Positions 8,972 through 18,109 of a stretch of 64,000 nt of DNA are shown piece by piece (position 1 is the stretch's first letter; every line of letters starts with the position of its first letter). A model generated the notes under the pieces. That model was not told where the DNA came from and made no database searches. It was given only the letters and a program-made list of their open reading frames with translations. The stretch covers positions 26,204-90,203 of the forward strand of contig CALAQT010000066.1 in the NCBI GenBank assembly GCA_937888775.1, in the 5' to 3' direction. This DNA comes from an uncultured Actinomycetes bacterium. GTDB lineage: Bacteria > Actinomycetota > Thermoleophilia > Solirubrobacterales > Solirubrobacteraceae. Both the position numbers and the translations under genes were made by a program.

Positions 8972-9661
8972 ATGCCGACACCCTCGGCGACGCCATCGGT
9001 GAATGCGGGGACATCGAATCCGTTGGTGACAGGAGGCGATCTCAACACGCTGCTGATCATCTTGGGGGTGATCGCACTGTTCGTCATCATCTCGCCATGG
9101 CTCTTCACCTGGAGGTTCAAACCCTATGCGGGTGAACCCGATGGGCACGGCGGCTACCGTCAGGTGGGAAGCTTCTTTGCCATTCCCTACATCACGTGGT
9201 GGCTGCTTCATTACATCGTCGCTGTGCTGGGGATCCTGGCTGTAGTGATCTTGGCGGTGGACAACATCCTGAACGCTGCCGTCGTCTCTGCCCTCCTCGG
9301 AGGGTTGTTTGGGTTCGTCCTTGGAACATCAGCCCGCGGAAATCCAATCACGGCGTCCACAGCCACGCCACAAGGACAGGCTGCACCGGCGCCAGGCCTC
9401 CAACTGACCAGCCTGAATCCGAATACAGGCCGCGCGGCGGGCGGCGAGCCCGTCGCGCTCGTGGGTACTGGATTCGTTCCCGGGTCGAAGGTCACCTTTG
9501 GAACGACTGAAGCTACCGCGGCCGTCGCCAGTCCAACTGTGATCAGCGCCATCACTCCCCCTGGAACCGCGGACGCCGCCGTGGATGTCATCGTCGAGCT
9601 ACCTGATCACACCAAGACGACGGCGACGCCGAGCAGCCGCTTCAGGTATGGCAGTGCCTAG
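8972..9661 (+). CDS. membrane-anchored IPT/TIG domain protein
   Basis: I chose the ATG at 8972 because ggaggga sits 7-8 nt upstream; this gives 229 residues. There are two or three hydrophobic helices: LNTLLIILGVIALFVIISPW, then a double segment around IVAVLGILAVVILAV and AALLGGLFGFVLG. The C-terminal ~85 residues form an IPT/TIG immunoglobulin-like domain (LTSLNPNTGRAAGGEPVALV, GTGFVPGSKVTFG). Such domains bind proteins or carbohydrates. It is divergent from the CHAT/MBL operon, about 100 bp away, and could belong to that cassette. Function unknown. Confidence 0.7.
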   Translation: MPTPSATPSVNAGTSNPLVTGGDLNTLLIILGVIALFVIISPWLFTWRFKPYAGEPDGHGGYRQVGSFFAIPYITWWLLHYIVAVLGILAVVILAVDNILNAAVVSALLGGLFGFVLGTSARGNPITASTATPQGQAAPAPGLQLTSLNPNTGRAAGGEPVALVGTGFVPGSKVTFGTTEATAAVASPTVISAITPPGTADAAVDVIVELPDHTKTTATPSSRFRYGSA

Positions 9662-9926
9662 GCGCCGAACTCGACTTGCACTACCCGAGGCGTGTCCTCG
9701 AGGGGTCGTCTTCTGGCTGGGTGTCATGCCATCGCTCCGCTGACGCAGTGACTCGGCGCCCGGCAGCGTCGTCGCAGACAGCGATGGTCGGTGAGCCAGG
9801 ACTCTTCGTGAGATCGGGTTAACTCGAGGGCAGCTCTTGCCGCCGTTCGCGGCGGCATCATCGATAGAGGGAGCGCACCATCCAGGGAATGGATCCCGCT
9901 GATGGCTGTAAAGGCTGTCAGCCAAG

Positions 9927-10395
9927 CTAGCGAGATCTCCTGACCCCGCGTTGGACGGTCACGACGGTGTCGGCGGCGGCGAGCAGGTCCGGATTATGTG
10001 ATACCACGATCCATGCAGCTGGCCACCGGGCAGGTAGTGCCTTCCAGATCGCGCGGGCGGTGTGGGCGTCCACCGAGGAATCGCAGTCGTCCACGACATA
10101 TACGTCGGCTGGGCGGCATAGCATTCGGGCCAGGGCTAGGCGCTGTCGCTGGCCGCCCGAAAGTTCGTGGGCCTCGCCTGAACTGAGGCGGGTGCTGAGA
10201 CCCCACGGCAACTCCGCAGAGCCCGGCCGTAAGTCCACGGCGGTCATGGCTTCATGCATGCGATGCTCGGACACACTGCTTGCGCCGAGTACGAGGTTGT
10301 CACGGAGCCACGGCGATCATCGATCGATTGTCGAACCTGCAAGCTGGCCGGCCCCGGCGTCGACCAGCGGCTCCCAGTTTGTCGCTGAGGCTGTG
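9927..10395 (-). pseudogene. ABC transporter ATPase, C-terminal fragment
   Basis: The C-terminal half of an ABC ATPase remains: signature LSGGQRQRLALARML, Walker B-like VYVVDDCDSSVD and the H-loop VVSHNPD. Upstream in the same frame SPWLRDNLVLG is still recognisable, but an in-frame TGA precedes it, and the Walker A half is missing where IS110 right-end sequence begins (around 10400-10500). It is a dead remnant, probably cut by the insertion element. Confidence 0.7.
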
Positions 10396-10502
10396 GGTGA
10401 CGAGAATGCAGTCCTGTCGTTTATGCGGCGATCTCGTACTCGTGGAGGAGGCCACGGGATAACTTGTCAAGTCTGCCCCGGTAAACGCGGCTAACGGACC
10501 AA

Positions 10503-11732
10503 TCATGCGGCCATGTCCAGCGGCTCTGGCCATGCAATCGTCTCGTTGTAGAGAACGCGCTTCTCGAGGCACGCGTGGAGAATCCCCACCATCCGGTTGG
10601 CGACTGCGCGAACAGCCTGAGCATGGGTTTTCTGCCGGCTGCGTAGGGCATCGTAGTAGCGCTTGGCACCCGGCGATGACTGGGCGGCAGAGAAAGCCCA
10701 GCGCAATGAGGTCTCGCCGAGTCGGCGGTTGCCACCCCGGCGTGTCGTCACCACGCGCAACTTGCCCGAGGCCTTGGTCACCGGCGAGGTTGTGGCGTAG
10801 TTCTTGCGTGCTCTAGCATCTGTGTAGCGATTCGGTTCATCGCCGAATTCACCAAGGGCCCGGGCGCCAAGGACAAGACCAAGTCCGGGAAGACTGCAAA
10901 TGATCTTGGCGTCCGGGTGTTGTTCAAAACGTGATGCGAGCTCCACTGTGAGCAGGTCGATCTGTACGGTCATCACCCGCACAATCCCTGCGATTGCCTG
11001 CGCCGAACTGCCGTATGACTGCGTCACGATTGGCGTGGTCTCCAGCTGTGGCACGCGGAGTGCCTCGCGTATCTCCTGCGCACGGCGATCAAGAGCGCGT
11101 TTGCGGCCGGCTTGACGTAGCACTGTGGTGATCTGTGATGTTGTGAGGGCTCGACCCTGGGCTGGCGTGGGTGCTTTCTCGACCAGCGCCATCGCGTCCT
11201 GGCTATCCCGCTCCGAGGGTGAAGCAAACCCAGGAAACGCCAGCAGCAGACTGGGGTAGTACTGCCGCAGCGCGCTGCGCAGGTTGTTGACTTGGTCCTG
11301 CCGGTCATGGGTCAGAGTCTGGTGCGTTCGGGCGAGCACCTTGATTCCTTCGGCAAGGTCTGAGTTGCCGACGTAGGGTCGATGGTTGTGGCTGTCAGTG
11401 CGGACAGCATCGGCCAACATCTTGGCGTCACCCCGGTCCGACTTCGCACCGGAAAGGTGGTGCCGATCACGGTACCGGCTCGATGCCATCGGATTGATTT
11501 CGTAGACCATGTAGCCTGCGGCGACAAGTGCCTGTGGCACCAGGCCGTGGACCGATTCGGTGCCCACCATCACTTTGCTTGGATTGGGCTCATGCTGGCC
11601 CACCAACTCATGGATCAGAACGACACCTTCCATCGTGTCGCCAATTCGCCGTTCGTCGAGCACGGTTCCCGCCTCGTCCATCAGGGCGACGTCGTGGTGG
11701 TCCTCGGCCCAATCCAGCCCCAGATAGATCAT
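10503..11732 (-). CDS. IS110-family transposase (DEDD type)
   Basis: A full-length 409-residue IS110-family transposase. The N-terminal RuvC-like DEDD catalytic domain shows D7 (LGLDWAEDHH), E59 (GTES) and the SGAKSDRGDAKMLA block around 99-102. The C-terminal Transposase_20 domain has SLPGLGLVLGARALGEFGD and the conserved TSPVTKASGK region that supplies the serine. IS110 enzymes act with a structured bridge RNA encoded in the element's non-coding end; a 280-bp non-coding stretch upstream of the gene fits that. The frame is intact, so the element may be active. Confidence 0.93.
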   Translation of the reverse strand: MIYLGLDWAEDHHDVALMDEAGTVLDERRIGDTMEGVVLIHELVGQHEPNPSKVMVGTESVHGLVPQALVAAGYMVYEINPMASSRYRDRHHLSGAKSDRGDAKMLADAVRTDSHNHRPYVGNSDLAEGIKVLARTHQTLTHDRQDQVNNLRSALRQYYPSLLLAFPGFASPSERDSQDAMALVEKAPTPAQGRALTTSQITTVLRQAGRKRALDRRAQEIREALRVPQLETTPIVTQSYGSSAQAIAGIVRVMTVQIDLLTVELASRFEQHPDAKIICSLPGLGLVLGARALGEFGDEPNRYTDARARKNYATTSPVTKASGKLRVVTTRRGGNRRLGETSLRWAFSAAQSSPGAKRYYDALRSRQKTHAQAVRAVANRMVGILHACLEKRVLYNETIAWPEPLDMAA

Positions 11733-11734
11733 TG

Positions 11735-12010
11735 ACTCCCTCCTCTGTGTTCCGGTTGACGTGCGTGAGCCACAGGAGAACAGCGGCGTCCTAATGGATC
11801 AGTGCTCACGGGCACAACATCCCACCAGCCATCGGTCTCCTGCCGATCACGGGGGCACGTTCTTTCCTGTGGGCTCGATGCCCGAGGTATTGCAAGTGCT
11901 GACCCCATGCTGGCTCGTGTAGGAGCTTGTTCACTCTTTCCCGACTTATGCAACCCCTCCTCCCCGCGCCCCTCCACCCCTTCACTACTACTACTGGGTG
12001 GGGATAACCG
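11735..12010 (-). ncRNA. candidate IS110 bridge RNA region
   Basis: This is the non-coding DNA immediately upstream of the IS110 transposase, where IS110-group elements encode their bridge RNA. Hairpins are visible at 11831-11847 (atcgg/ccgat arms) and 11871-11883 (gggc/gccc arms). The exact RNA ends and guide loops cannot be set without donor and target sequences. Confidence 0.4.
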
Positions 12011-12030
12011 GTTAGGTCCCCATTAGGTAA

Positions 12031-12432
12031 TGCAACGCTGCCTTCTGGCGCGGAGATCGCCGTCCCCCTCTCGACGACGCTCTTTCCGACCCGGACTTGG
12101 CGGTCTACGTCGAGGGATGGGGGCGCCCTGGAGATACCGCCCTTATCGCTCGCGACTCCAGCGGCGCGGTGGGCGGCGCGGCGTGGTTCCGCTTCACGGC
12201 CGCGATCCCGGAGGTCACCATCGGCGTCCAGGAACTCTGGCGCGGGATCGGCGTCGGCACGCGCCTGCTCACGGAGCTTCACGCCGCAGCGCGAAGGGCA
12301 GGCATCACGCAACTGAGCCTCAGCGTCGAGCACGACAACCGCGCACTGTTCCTGTACGAGCGTCTCGGGTACGTAGTGCACCTGCGTGATGGTGGTGCTG
12401 CGACCCTGGTCGTGCAACTCGAGCAACCCTGA
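12031..12432 (+). pseudogene. GNAT-family N-acetyltransferase, 5'-truncated
   Basis: A GNAT fold is clear from GVQELWRGIGVGTRLLTEL (the acetyl-CoA-binding R/Q-x-x-G-x-G/A loop) and HDNRALFLYERLGY near the C-terminus. The open frame begins directly after a stop codon at 12028-12030, beside the IS110 end, with codons reading FWRGDRRPPLDDALSDPDLA and no proper start except a TTG at 12097. The first 15-30 residues of the family are missing, so the insertion probably removed the promoter and start. Confidence 0.65.
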
Positions 12433-13098
12433 GGTTGCAACGCGTTTCTCCGGAGAAAACGGCTGCTACTCGTACCCCAGGGTGATGCCGAGTTCCCTGA
12501 GGGCACCCCGGAGATTGCCAAGATAACCACGGCTAGAAGGCCGTAATCGACCCCAGTATTCGCGAGGAGGGAGAGATACCACGATCGATAGTTGGCTAAG
12601 AAGACGGCGGGTGGGGCCAATAGAAAGATCACGCCTTGGAACAGAAGGAAGGCGTCCTCGGCGCCAACCTTGCCTAACCTCGCATGCAACCGTGCGGCTA
12701 TTCCGCGCCGCCCCGGCTGGCCGGGAGCCGCCGGAAGCCCCGCTTGGGCTCCCCCTGTAGTCACCAGAGGGACCCGCGCGTATCCGACGCTAAGCGGGCC
12801 CACCCCTTACACCTAGGGTATTCGCGCATCGTTCTACCTGGTATGTGCTCTGGGCTGTAACACATTGCGACTAAAGAGATGACTTCAGCAACAACCTGCG
12901 CGATAATGATGCACATGGCCGCTTCCCTAGCTCTAGCGACTTTGGGGCTCATGCTTATCGCTTGGACGGGATTCCGGGGTGACGCCCAAAGTCGACCGAA
13001 TCCCGCTTCGCCACTGAGGCTGACTTCTCAGCAAGCGCGGCCGCGGCCGCTACTTAACCGCGGGTCTGTAACGGGGTGCTACGCGGGAAGCACCACCG
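12433..13098. other. intergenic stretch with degenerate membrane-protein frame
   Basis: No convincing gene. A minus-strand frame around 12440-12690 encodes two hydrophobic helices (FLLFQGVIFLLAPPAVFLA and GLLAVVILAI). In an adjacent frame it would end in a plausible RGALRELGITLGYE, so a broken small membrane protein is possible. The rest shows nothing. Confidence 0.3.
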
Positions 13099-13542
13099 AT
13101 GCACAGACCTCATTCGCCTCGAAACCGGCCCTCGCACTCTGCGAAGTGGCGACCTAGGAACGCTGGCGCCCTTCGAGGTCCATGCTCCGATGAGGAGCTG
13201 GTGCGCCCCGGTGAGGCGGCGATCCGGCGTGAAGTCTCGAACTTTGAACGTGACCTTCGCGCCGCCGCGACTGTCCGGGCACGGCACCTAGGGCATTCGC
13301 ATCCCTCTGCGGGGGATGTCGACGCCTCCAAGTGGCTCTTGCGTCAAGGGGAGCCGGCCTCGGCTGCTGCGAAATTGTTCCTCAGAGCTGCATCGGTATT
13401 CTGGTCGGTGTCGATTGGGTTCCTGGTAAGCGAAGTGCAACAGCCGGGGTTGGGCTCTCTGGTTGGGCTTGTCGTTGCTGCAACCTTCACACTCGCATTC
13501 GTCGTCGGGGCTGTTTTGGGGGGATGGCGGCCTCAGCGATGA
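13099..13542 (+). CDS. small membrane protein, hypothetical
   Basis: About 147 codons. The first ~30 look untranslated, and the real start may be a GTG near 13201. The second half is coherent: an amphipathic helix (EAAIRREVSNFERDLRAAAT) and then two transmembrane helices (AASVFWSVSIGFLVSEV and LVGLVVAATFTLAFVVGAVL), ending in Arg residues. No family recognised and no co-oriented neighbour. Confidence 0.4.
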   Translation: MHRPHSPRNRPSHSAKWRPRNAGALRGPCSDEELVRPGEAAIRREVSNFERDLRAAATVRARHLGHSHPSAGDVDASKWLLRQGEPASAAAKLFLRAASVFWSVSIGFLVSEVQQPGLGSLVGLVVAATFTLAFVVGAVLGGWRPQR

Positions 13543-13661
13543 TGAGTCACGGTCGCGTCGCTCAGACGGACTTCGCATCCGGAGCGCCTGCAGTCGCCTG
13601 AGTCTGGCCGGTCAGTTACCAGCCCGAGGCGTGGGGTACCCGAAAACGAAGGCCTCCTGAT

Positions 13662-13830
13662 TCAGACCAACTCCAGGCGCTTCAGGACGACAGTCCCCAG
13701 CAGACCGAGAACTACCGCAGCGAAACCCGAACAGTCCAGCCGCGAGCGTTATATGAACGGCATCGCCGCCGCTGAGAAGAATCACCACTCCGGAGAGTAG
13801 GAGGACAACGATGATCAGCAGAAGGATCAC
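13662..13830 (-). pseudogene. small two-helix membrane protein with frameshift
   Basis: From a GTG at 13830 the frame reads ILLLIIVVLLLSGVVILL, a loop with DAVHITLAAGLFG, then goes out of frame. Removing one base from the three-A run at 13723-13725 (plus strand) restores FAAVVLGLLGTVVLKRLELV and a stop at 13662-13664. Both halves are natural transmembrane helices, so a single inserted base has broken the gene or the read. Function unknown. Confidence 0.45.
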
Positions 13831-14518
13831 GGCGGCGACCGCGAACCGCGGCAGTGTCTTTACGAGAGCCGCCGTGAGCGGGAACTAGCAGCGGCCCAAC
13901 GATGTTTAGGGGCATTTGATGGTTTCGGCCAACAGCGAGCCCGTAGAGAACGGCACCCCCGCCCAGCTCAGCATGGGCAGGATCCTAGATCGCCCTAAGC
14001 CGGGAATCCAGCCCCCGTGAAGCGATTGGCGCGGTCCCGTTAGCGACCGCGCCGATGTACAGCGTAGCCCGTGGGCGGTCGATTGATTCGGGACCAGTCG
14101 CGCTGACAGCGCGTTCATATCGTCGGTCCTGCATATGATGGAGTCGGCGAGCTACCGTAGCCGCCCTTTCTTGTTGCTCAAGGATCCCAAACCATTCAAA
14201 GTGTCCAAGAGGACAAGGATCTGATCGAGTAGCCTGCGGGTTCGAATGGTGCTCAATCAGGGCAAGCAGTCGGCTGCGTGGAACTTAGGAAGACCCTTCG
14301 TCTGCAAGGGCAGCGCGCCAAGCGTCTCCTAGCATATGCGGCTTTCACTAGACACTCCCGCTCACTCCCCCCATACTTCAGCCGGTGAGGCTCTCCCATA
14401 TTGTGGCGAACACTCGTTTGGCCACAAGATATAGCGTAGGCCGCAGATGCACCTGACCCGTTTGCCCGTATTTGCGCATTTGCTCTATTCAACCTATCAT
14501 GGGTGAGGAGGCCTTGCT
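13831..14518. other. intergenic region, no gene seen
   Basis: Nearly 690 bp upstream of the HD-domain gene without a convincing coding frame on either strand. The last ~200 bp are more AT-rich than the surroundings and are the likely promoter and regulatory region for the HD gene. No RNA gene recognised. Confidence 0.4.
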
Positions 14519-16405
14519 GTGGCAAGGCCCGGCAGCTTGACAGCCGAACGGGTGCGCACTTATCGGCTCATTCGTGACCCTGTGCACGGCTACGTGGAGC
14601 TCCCCAATGTTCTTGAGTTATTGGTAGCGGACCCCCGCATACAGCGTCTACGGCGAATTAGCCAGAATGCCCTAGCGTCGAATGTTTACCCTGCAATGAC
14701 AGGAACCCGATTCGAGCACTCGCTCGGGACCATGCACCTTGCTTCTCGCGCCTGGCGGAGCGCCTCGCTCAATTCTCCGGATGCACATGCGGAATTTGTG
14801 AAGTTGGTGCGAGGCGACTTGAGCCAAAGTGGTCTGGACGAAGATCAACTTTCGGACCGAGTTCTCGCTGAGAGCCTTCGCCTAGCCGCGGCAGCCTTGG
14901 GACTCCTCCATGACGTGGGTCATGCTCCCTTTAGCCACACCCTGGAGCCCTTCTTCGCCTCCCAGATTCGCCTCCCAGGCCTCAGGCCAGGTGACTCGGT
15001 ACAGGGTTTCCACGAGCTCGCAGGGCGCCGCATTGCGCGCAGCCTGGTCGAGGGCTACCTATCCGATACCAGGCCGCTCTTCGACCTACTCAAGATGCTG
15101 CTCCTCGACGACGCCGGAAGCTCTGCGTGGGGTCGAGCCCTCCACGGCTTGGTGTCTGGCGAGATCGATGTGGACCGAATGGATTATCTGGTCAGGGATG
15201 CCACGAAAGCCGGTACAGAATTCGGTCACATCGACGTAGAGCGCTTGCTCCGTACTCTAGAAATCTGGCGCAACGACACTGGTGGTTTCCAGACGGTTAT
15301 TGGCAGTCGAGGTCGCAGCGCAGCAGAAACCCTTCTCCTACAACGCACCCAAGCTTACCGCTGGATTTTCTTTCACCCCCACGTGGTTGGGACCAACCTA
15401 GCCCTCCTGCGAGCTTGCGAAACCGTGAGCGAACTCGGGGTGAGCCAATCACCGATCACCGCACTTCGCCTGCCCCCGCGACGGGTCGGCGAGGTCTTCA
15501 GCAAGGCAGCTCCGAGGCTTGACTACGTCTCAGAAGCAGCACCCCTGGCCTTGGAGGATGTCTTCCCGGATCTTCCAACAACTACGCGTGCCCAGATCCC
15601 TCCTCCCAAACATGCCGCCAGTGAAATCACTCGTCTTGCCAGATCAAGCAGCACCGATGACTGTACGGTAATTGAATGGCTCAAGCAATCAGCCGAAGTT
15701 GCGGATCTGTTGGTTCGGCACGACCTTCTCCAAGACGGCGATCTAGACCTTGCGCGAAGGTTCAATGCCTACCATGACGCGGCGGTGCTCAGGCGGCCGA
15801 ACTTCATCTCAGCCTGGAAGGTATACGACGAGTACGCCGACGTGGCCACGCGTATGGCGAAACCACTCGCGAAATGCGTTGACGATGCCATGAAAGAGGT
15901 GGAACATCGCAACCCTCACGTGTCGCGGCGAATCCTCCGTGATCAGCGATTGGAGATCAAGAAGGCGCAGCGTCATCCCGTTACGCTCCTGAACCACGTA
16001 GTCGATGTGGCTGCGCAGCTAAAGGAGCCTCCAACGTTTGCGAAGCACATGACTCGCGAGCTTTCCGCAGGTCTCGAGGGAGTGCCCGGCTTTTGCGACG
16101 TCTTTCCGATTGTGTTTCAAGCCATCAAATCCAACGCTCAGATGACCGTGATCCTCCATGGCGATTCAACCGTGCCGTTGCGGAACACCAGCGCGATCGT
16201 AGAGAGCCTCGATGCGGTCAATGACCTTCGCATCGGTTTCTTCGTCTATTTCTTCGCCTTCGAGACCACCAGCCGAACGCCGACGGAGCTTCCGGCGCGT
16301 GAGGCGCTTCGGGAGGTGGTCGTGAACCAGCTGCCTGAATGGGCGCTAATTCCGTATTTCTTGAAGCTGGACGAACGCGTCCAGCAAACGTCAGCCGTTC
16401 TATAA
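14519..16405 (+). CDS. HD-superfamily phosphohydrolase (COG1078-like)
   Basis: A 628-residue protein starting at a GTG with a strong tgaggagg ribosome site 7 nt upstream. The HD metal site is complete: H67 (TRFEHSLGTMHLA), H131-D132 (LLHDVGHAPFSH) and D222 in DVDRMDYLVRDA. This arrangement is typical of COG1078 enzymes related to dGTPases, which hydrolyse (d)NTPs. The C-terminal 350 residues are an extension without recognised motifs. It is followed 15 nt later by a small gene and a terminator, so the two form an operon. A nucleotide-depletion defence role is possible given the cytidine deaminase downstream, but is not shown. Confidence 0.85.
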   Translation: MARPGSLTAERVRTYRLIRDPVHGYVELPNVLELLVADPRIQRLRRISQNALASNVYPAMTGTRFEHSLGTMHLASRAWRSASLNSPDAHAEFVKLVRGDLSQSGLDEDQLSDRVLAESLRLAAAALGLLHDVGHAPFSHTLEPFFASQIRLPGLRPGDSVQGFHELAGRRIARSLVEGYLSDTRPLFDLLKMLLLDDAGSSAWGRALHGLVSGEIDVDRMDYLVRDATKAGTEFGHIDVERLLRTLEIWRNDTGGFQTVIGSRGRSAAETLLLQRTQAYRWIFFHPHVVGTNLALLRACETVSELGVSQSPITALRLPPRRVGEVFSKAAPRLDYVSEAAPLALEDVFPDLPTTTRAQIPPPKHAASEITRLARSSSTDDCTVIEWLKQSAEVADLLVRHDLLQDGDLDLARRFNAYHDAAVLRRPNFISAWKVYDEYADVATRMAKPLAKCVDDAMKEVEHRNPHVSRRILRDQRLEIKKAQRHPVTLLNHVVDVAAQLKEPPTFAKHMTRELSAGLEGVPGFCDVFPIVFQAIKSNAQMTVILHGDSTVPLRNTSAIVESLDAVNDLRIGFFVYFFAFETTSRTPTELPAREALREVVVNQLPEWALIPYFLKLDERVQQTSAVL

Positions 16406-16420
16406 GGAGTGCACTCGGAC

Positions 16421-16759
16421 ATGGACCTATCCACACTACGTAGTGAGCACGTCAACAACCTGCGGCAGAAGTTGGCGGAGAATCCAACGTGGGCTCCAAA
16501 CGTTCTTCGGCTGTACCGCGAGGACCCCGATGCTCGTATGACTCTCGGGGAGATCAAGGCCCACGTGGCGCAACGAGCCAACGAATCGGCAAACGGAAAC
16601 GGCCACGCCCCTCAACCGCCCCGCGGGACCGTCGTGGACGCTGTGCAAGACCTTGTAGACAGCCGTGCACTGAGGCAGACGGATGACGGACGGTTTGTTC
16701 TATCGAAGTTTTTGAAAGATGCGATTAAGAGCAAAATGGAGCCAAAGAAGACCCGATAA
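16421..16759 (+). CDS. small partner protein of the HD hydrolase, hypothetical
   Basis: 112 residues from the ATG at 16421; the in-frame GTG at 16409 overlaps the aaggag ribosome site and was rejected. The sequence is helical with a central low-complexity NGNGHAPQPPRG linker. The C-terminal half (VVDAVQDLVDSRALRQTDDGRFVLSKFLKDAI) resembles a winged-helix fold. It lies 15 nt after the HD gene and before a terminator, so it is probably co-expressed and may regulate or bind the hydrolase. No known family. Confidence 0.6.
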   Translation: MDLSTLRSEHVNNLRQKLAENPTWAPNVLRLYREDPDARMTLGEIKAHVAQRANESANGNGHAPQPPRGTVVDAVQDLVDSRALRQTDDGRFVLSKFLKDAIKSKMEPKKTR

Positions 16760-16793
16760 GTCGTCGTGACTGGAAGCCTTCCACGATTTTCAG

Positions 16794-16827
16794 TGAGCCC
16801 TACGTACACAGGTACGCGTGGGGCTCA
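16794..16827 (+). terminator. Rho-independent-like terminator of the HD operon
   Basis: An inverted repeat with arms beginning tgagccc and ending gggctca (imperfect 14-bp stem, short loop) is followed by a T-rich tract (tttctctt). It lies 34 bp after the stop codon of the small partner gene. Confidence 0.65.
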
Positions 16828-16986
16828 TTTCTCTTGGGTTCTTCGCTTCGACCCACCACTCATCCGCGCACCCAAGGCGTATGAACCTTCGTCCCGGGCG
16901 ACTCAGACGCGCGCGGTTGACCACGGGTTCGCCGTTCTCGGCGGCGACCAACCTTGCACCTATTCGTCTAACACGGCTTGATCACA

Positions 16987-17868
16987 ATGCCTAAGAACAG
17001 TTCGGACTCGGACCCCTGGGATCTGCGGGCCGCAGGGCAGTCGCACCTCACACTGGCGGCGGTTGAGAACTTGATGGCGGAGGATAAACTGAGTCTAGAT
17101 GACGTAATGCTGAAGCTACTGGATCTCGCGGCCCGCTACTCCTCTCCGCAGATCTCTGGCTACTCAGCAGCGGCCGTCGCACGTGGCGGCAGTGGGCGCT
17201 TGTACCTCGGGGCAAATGCTGAGTATCCTGGCTTGACGCTTGCCACGACCGTCCATGCCGAACAGGCAGCGACTCTGAACGCCTGGGAACACGGCGAGTC
17301 ACACCTTACTTCGCTCGCAGTCACTGCTCCGCCGTGTGGCCACTGCCGCCAGTTCTTGTACGAGATTGCCAACGCCAGCGATCTCAGGATTCTGCTGCCA
17401 AATACGGTGCCTCAGACTTTGGGAGTTCTTCTTCCATGCGCGTTCGGTCCAGAGGAACTGCGCTCCGCGCGGTATCTGATGGACGATCTACCAACGGACA
17501 TCCTTCTCTCATTCGATCGCCCTGACGCCCTATCCGCTCGCACCCTTGACGCCGCGCGCCGCAGTTATGCGCCCTACTCAGGAGCTGTGGCGGCTGCCGG
17601 CCTCCTGCTGGTTGATGGATCTCAAGTGTTTGGCAGATACGCCGAGAATGCGGCCTTTAATCCGACCATCCAGCCAATGAGCGCGGCCCTCACAATGCTG
17701 AGGTTAGCCACTGGGCGGCCATCTGACATCGTCCGGGCCGTCTTGGTGTCACGACGCACACGGGTTGGACACATTCCGTCTGCAATCGCACTTCTGGGGA
17801 GCGTCTCGCACGTGACACTGGAGGCGCACGAAGTGACAAATGGTGCGACCGGTGATCGTTCGCAGTGA
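16987..17868 (+). CDS. cdd: cytidine deaminase, E. coli-type two-domain
   Basis: 293 residues, matching the length and layout of the dimeric two-domain enzyme that hydrolyses cytidine/deoxycytidine to uridine and ammonia. The N-terminal catalytic domain has the zinc site H90-A-E92 (TTVHAEQAATLNA) and C117/C120 (APPCGHCRQFLYE). The C-terminal domain is a non-catalytic copy that keeps the conserved YAENAAFNPT. The ATG at 16987 was preferred to a TTG 9 nt upstream; neither has a clear ribosome site. It lies after the HD operon terminator, so it is transcribed separately. Pyrimidine salvage is the known role; a link to the HD enzyme is inferred from location. Confidence 0.93.
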   Translation: MPKNSSDSDPWDLRAAGQSHLTLAAVENLMAEDKLSLDDVMLKLLDLAARYSSPQISGYSAAAVARGGSGRLYLGANAEYPGLTLATTVHAEQAATLNAWEHGESHLTSLAVTAPPCGHCRQFLYEIANASDLRILLPNTVPQTLGVLLPCAFGPEELRSARYLMDDLPTDILLSFDRPDALSARTLDAARRSYAPYSGAVAAAGLLLVDGSQVFGRYAENAAFNPTIQPMSAALTMLRLATGRPSDIVRAVLVSRRTRVGHIPSAIALLGSVSHVTLEAHEVTNGATGDRSQ

Positions 17869-18109
17869 GGGTGCGTGAAGCTGATGTCCGCGCGCGATCG
17901 TCTGGGTATGCGCTGGCTCAGCTGTCGCGCTCACATTTACGATGTGGGGCGTTGCGTTGCTGTGCCACCACTTCTGCGGAATAGCCTCGACCGACGCGTA
18001 GCTTCGGGACCCGTCAAGGTCTCGATCACCAGGCAACGACCTCAACCCGCTGCAGTTTTGGCAGGGCATCGCTTGCACGGCAGGACGAGAAGCTAAAGGA
18101 GACATCCCG

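Larger units (their letters stand above)
10440..12028 (-). mobile_element. IS110-family insertion sequence (approximate limits)
   Basis: The element comprises the transposase at 10503-11732 and long non-coding flanks. Its limits are estimated from where truncated neighbours begin: the ABC ATPase fragment on the left and the acetyltransferase lacking its N-terminus from 12031 on the right. IS110 elements lack long inverted repeats, so the exact ends cannot be read from a single copy. Confidence 0.6.

Noticed and set aside
12279..12803. 174-codon minus-strand frame resembling an RTA1-like membrane protein
   Set aside because: Resemblance is limited to one hydrophobic helix, that family is fungal, and part of the frame is antisense to the acetyltransferase; kept only as a possible degenerate frame.
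14200..14270. Possible tRNA because of a gttcgaat T-loop-like string
   Set aside because: No matching acceptor stem or anticodon arm could be folded around it.
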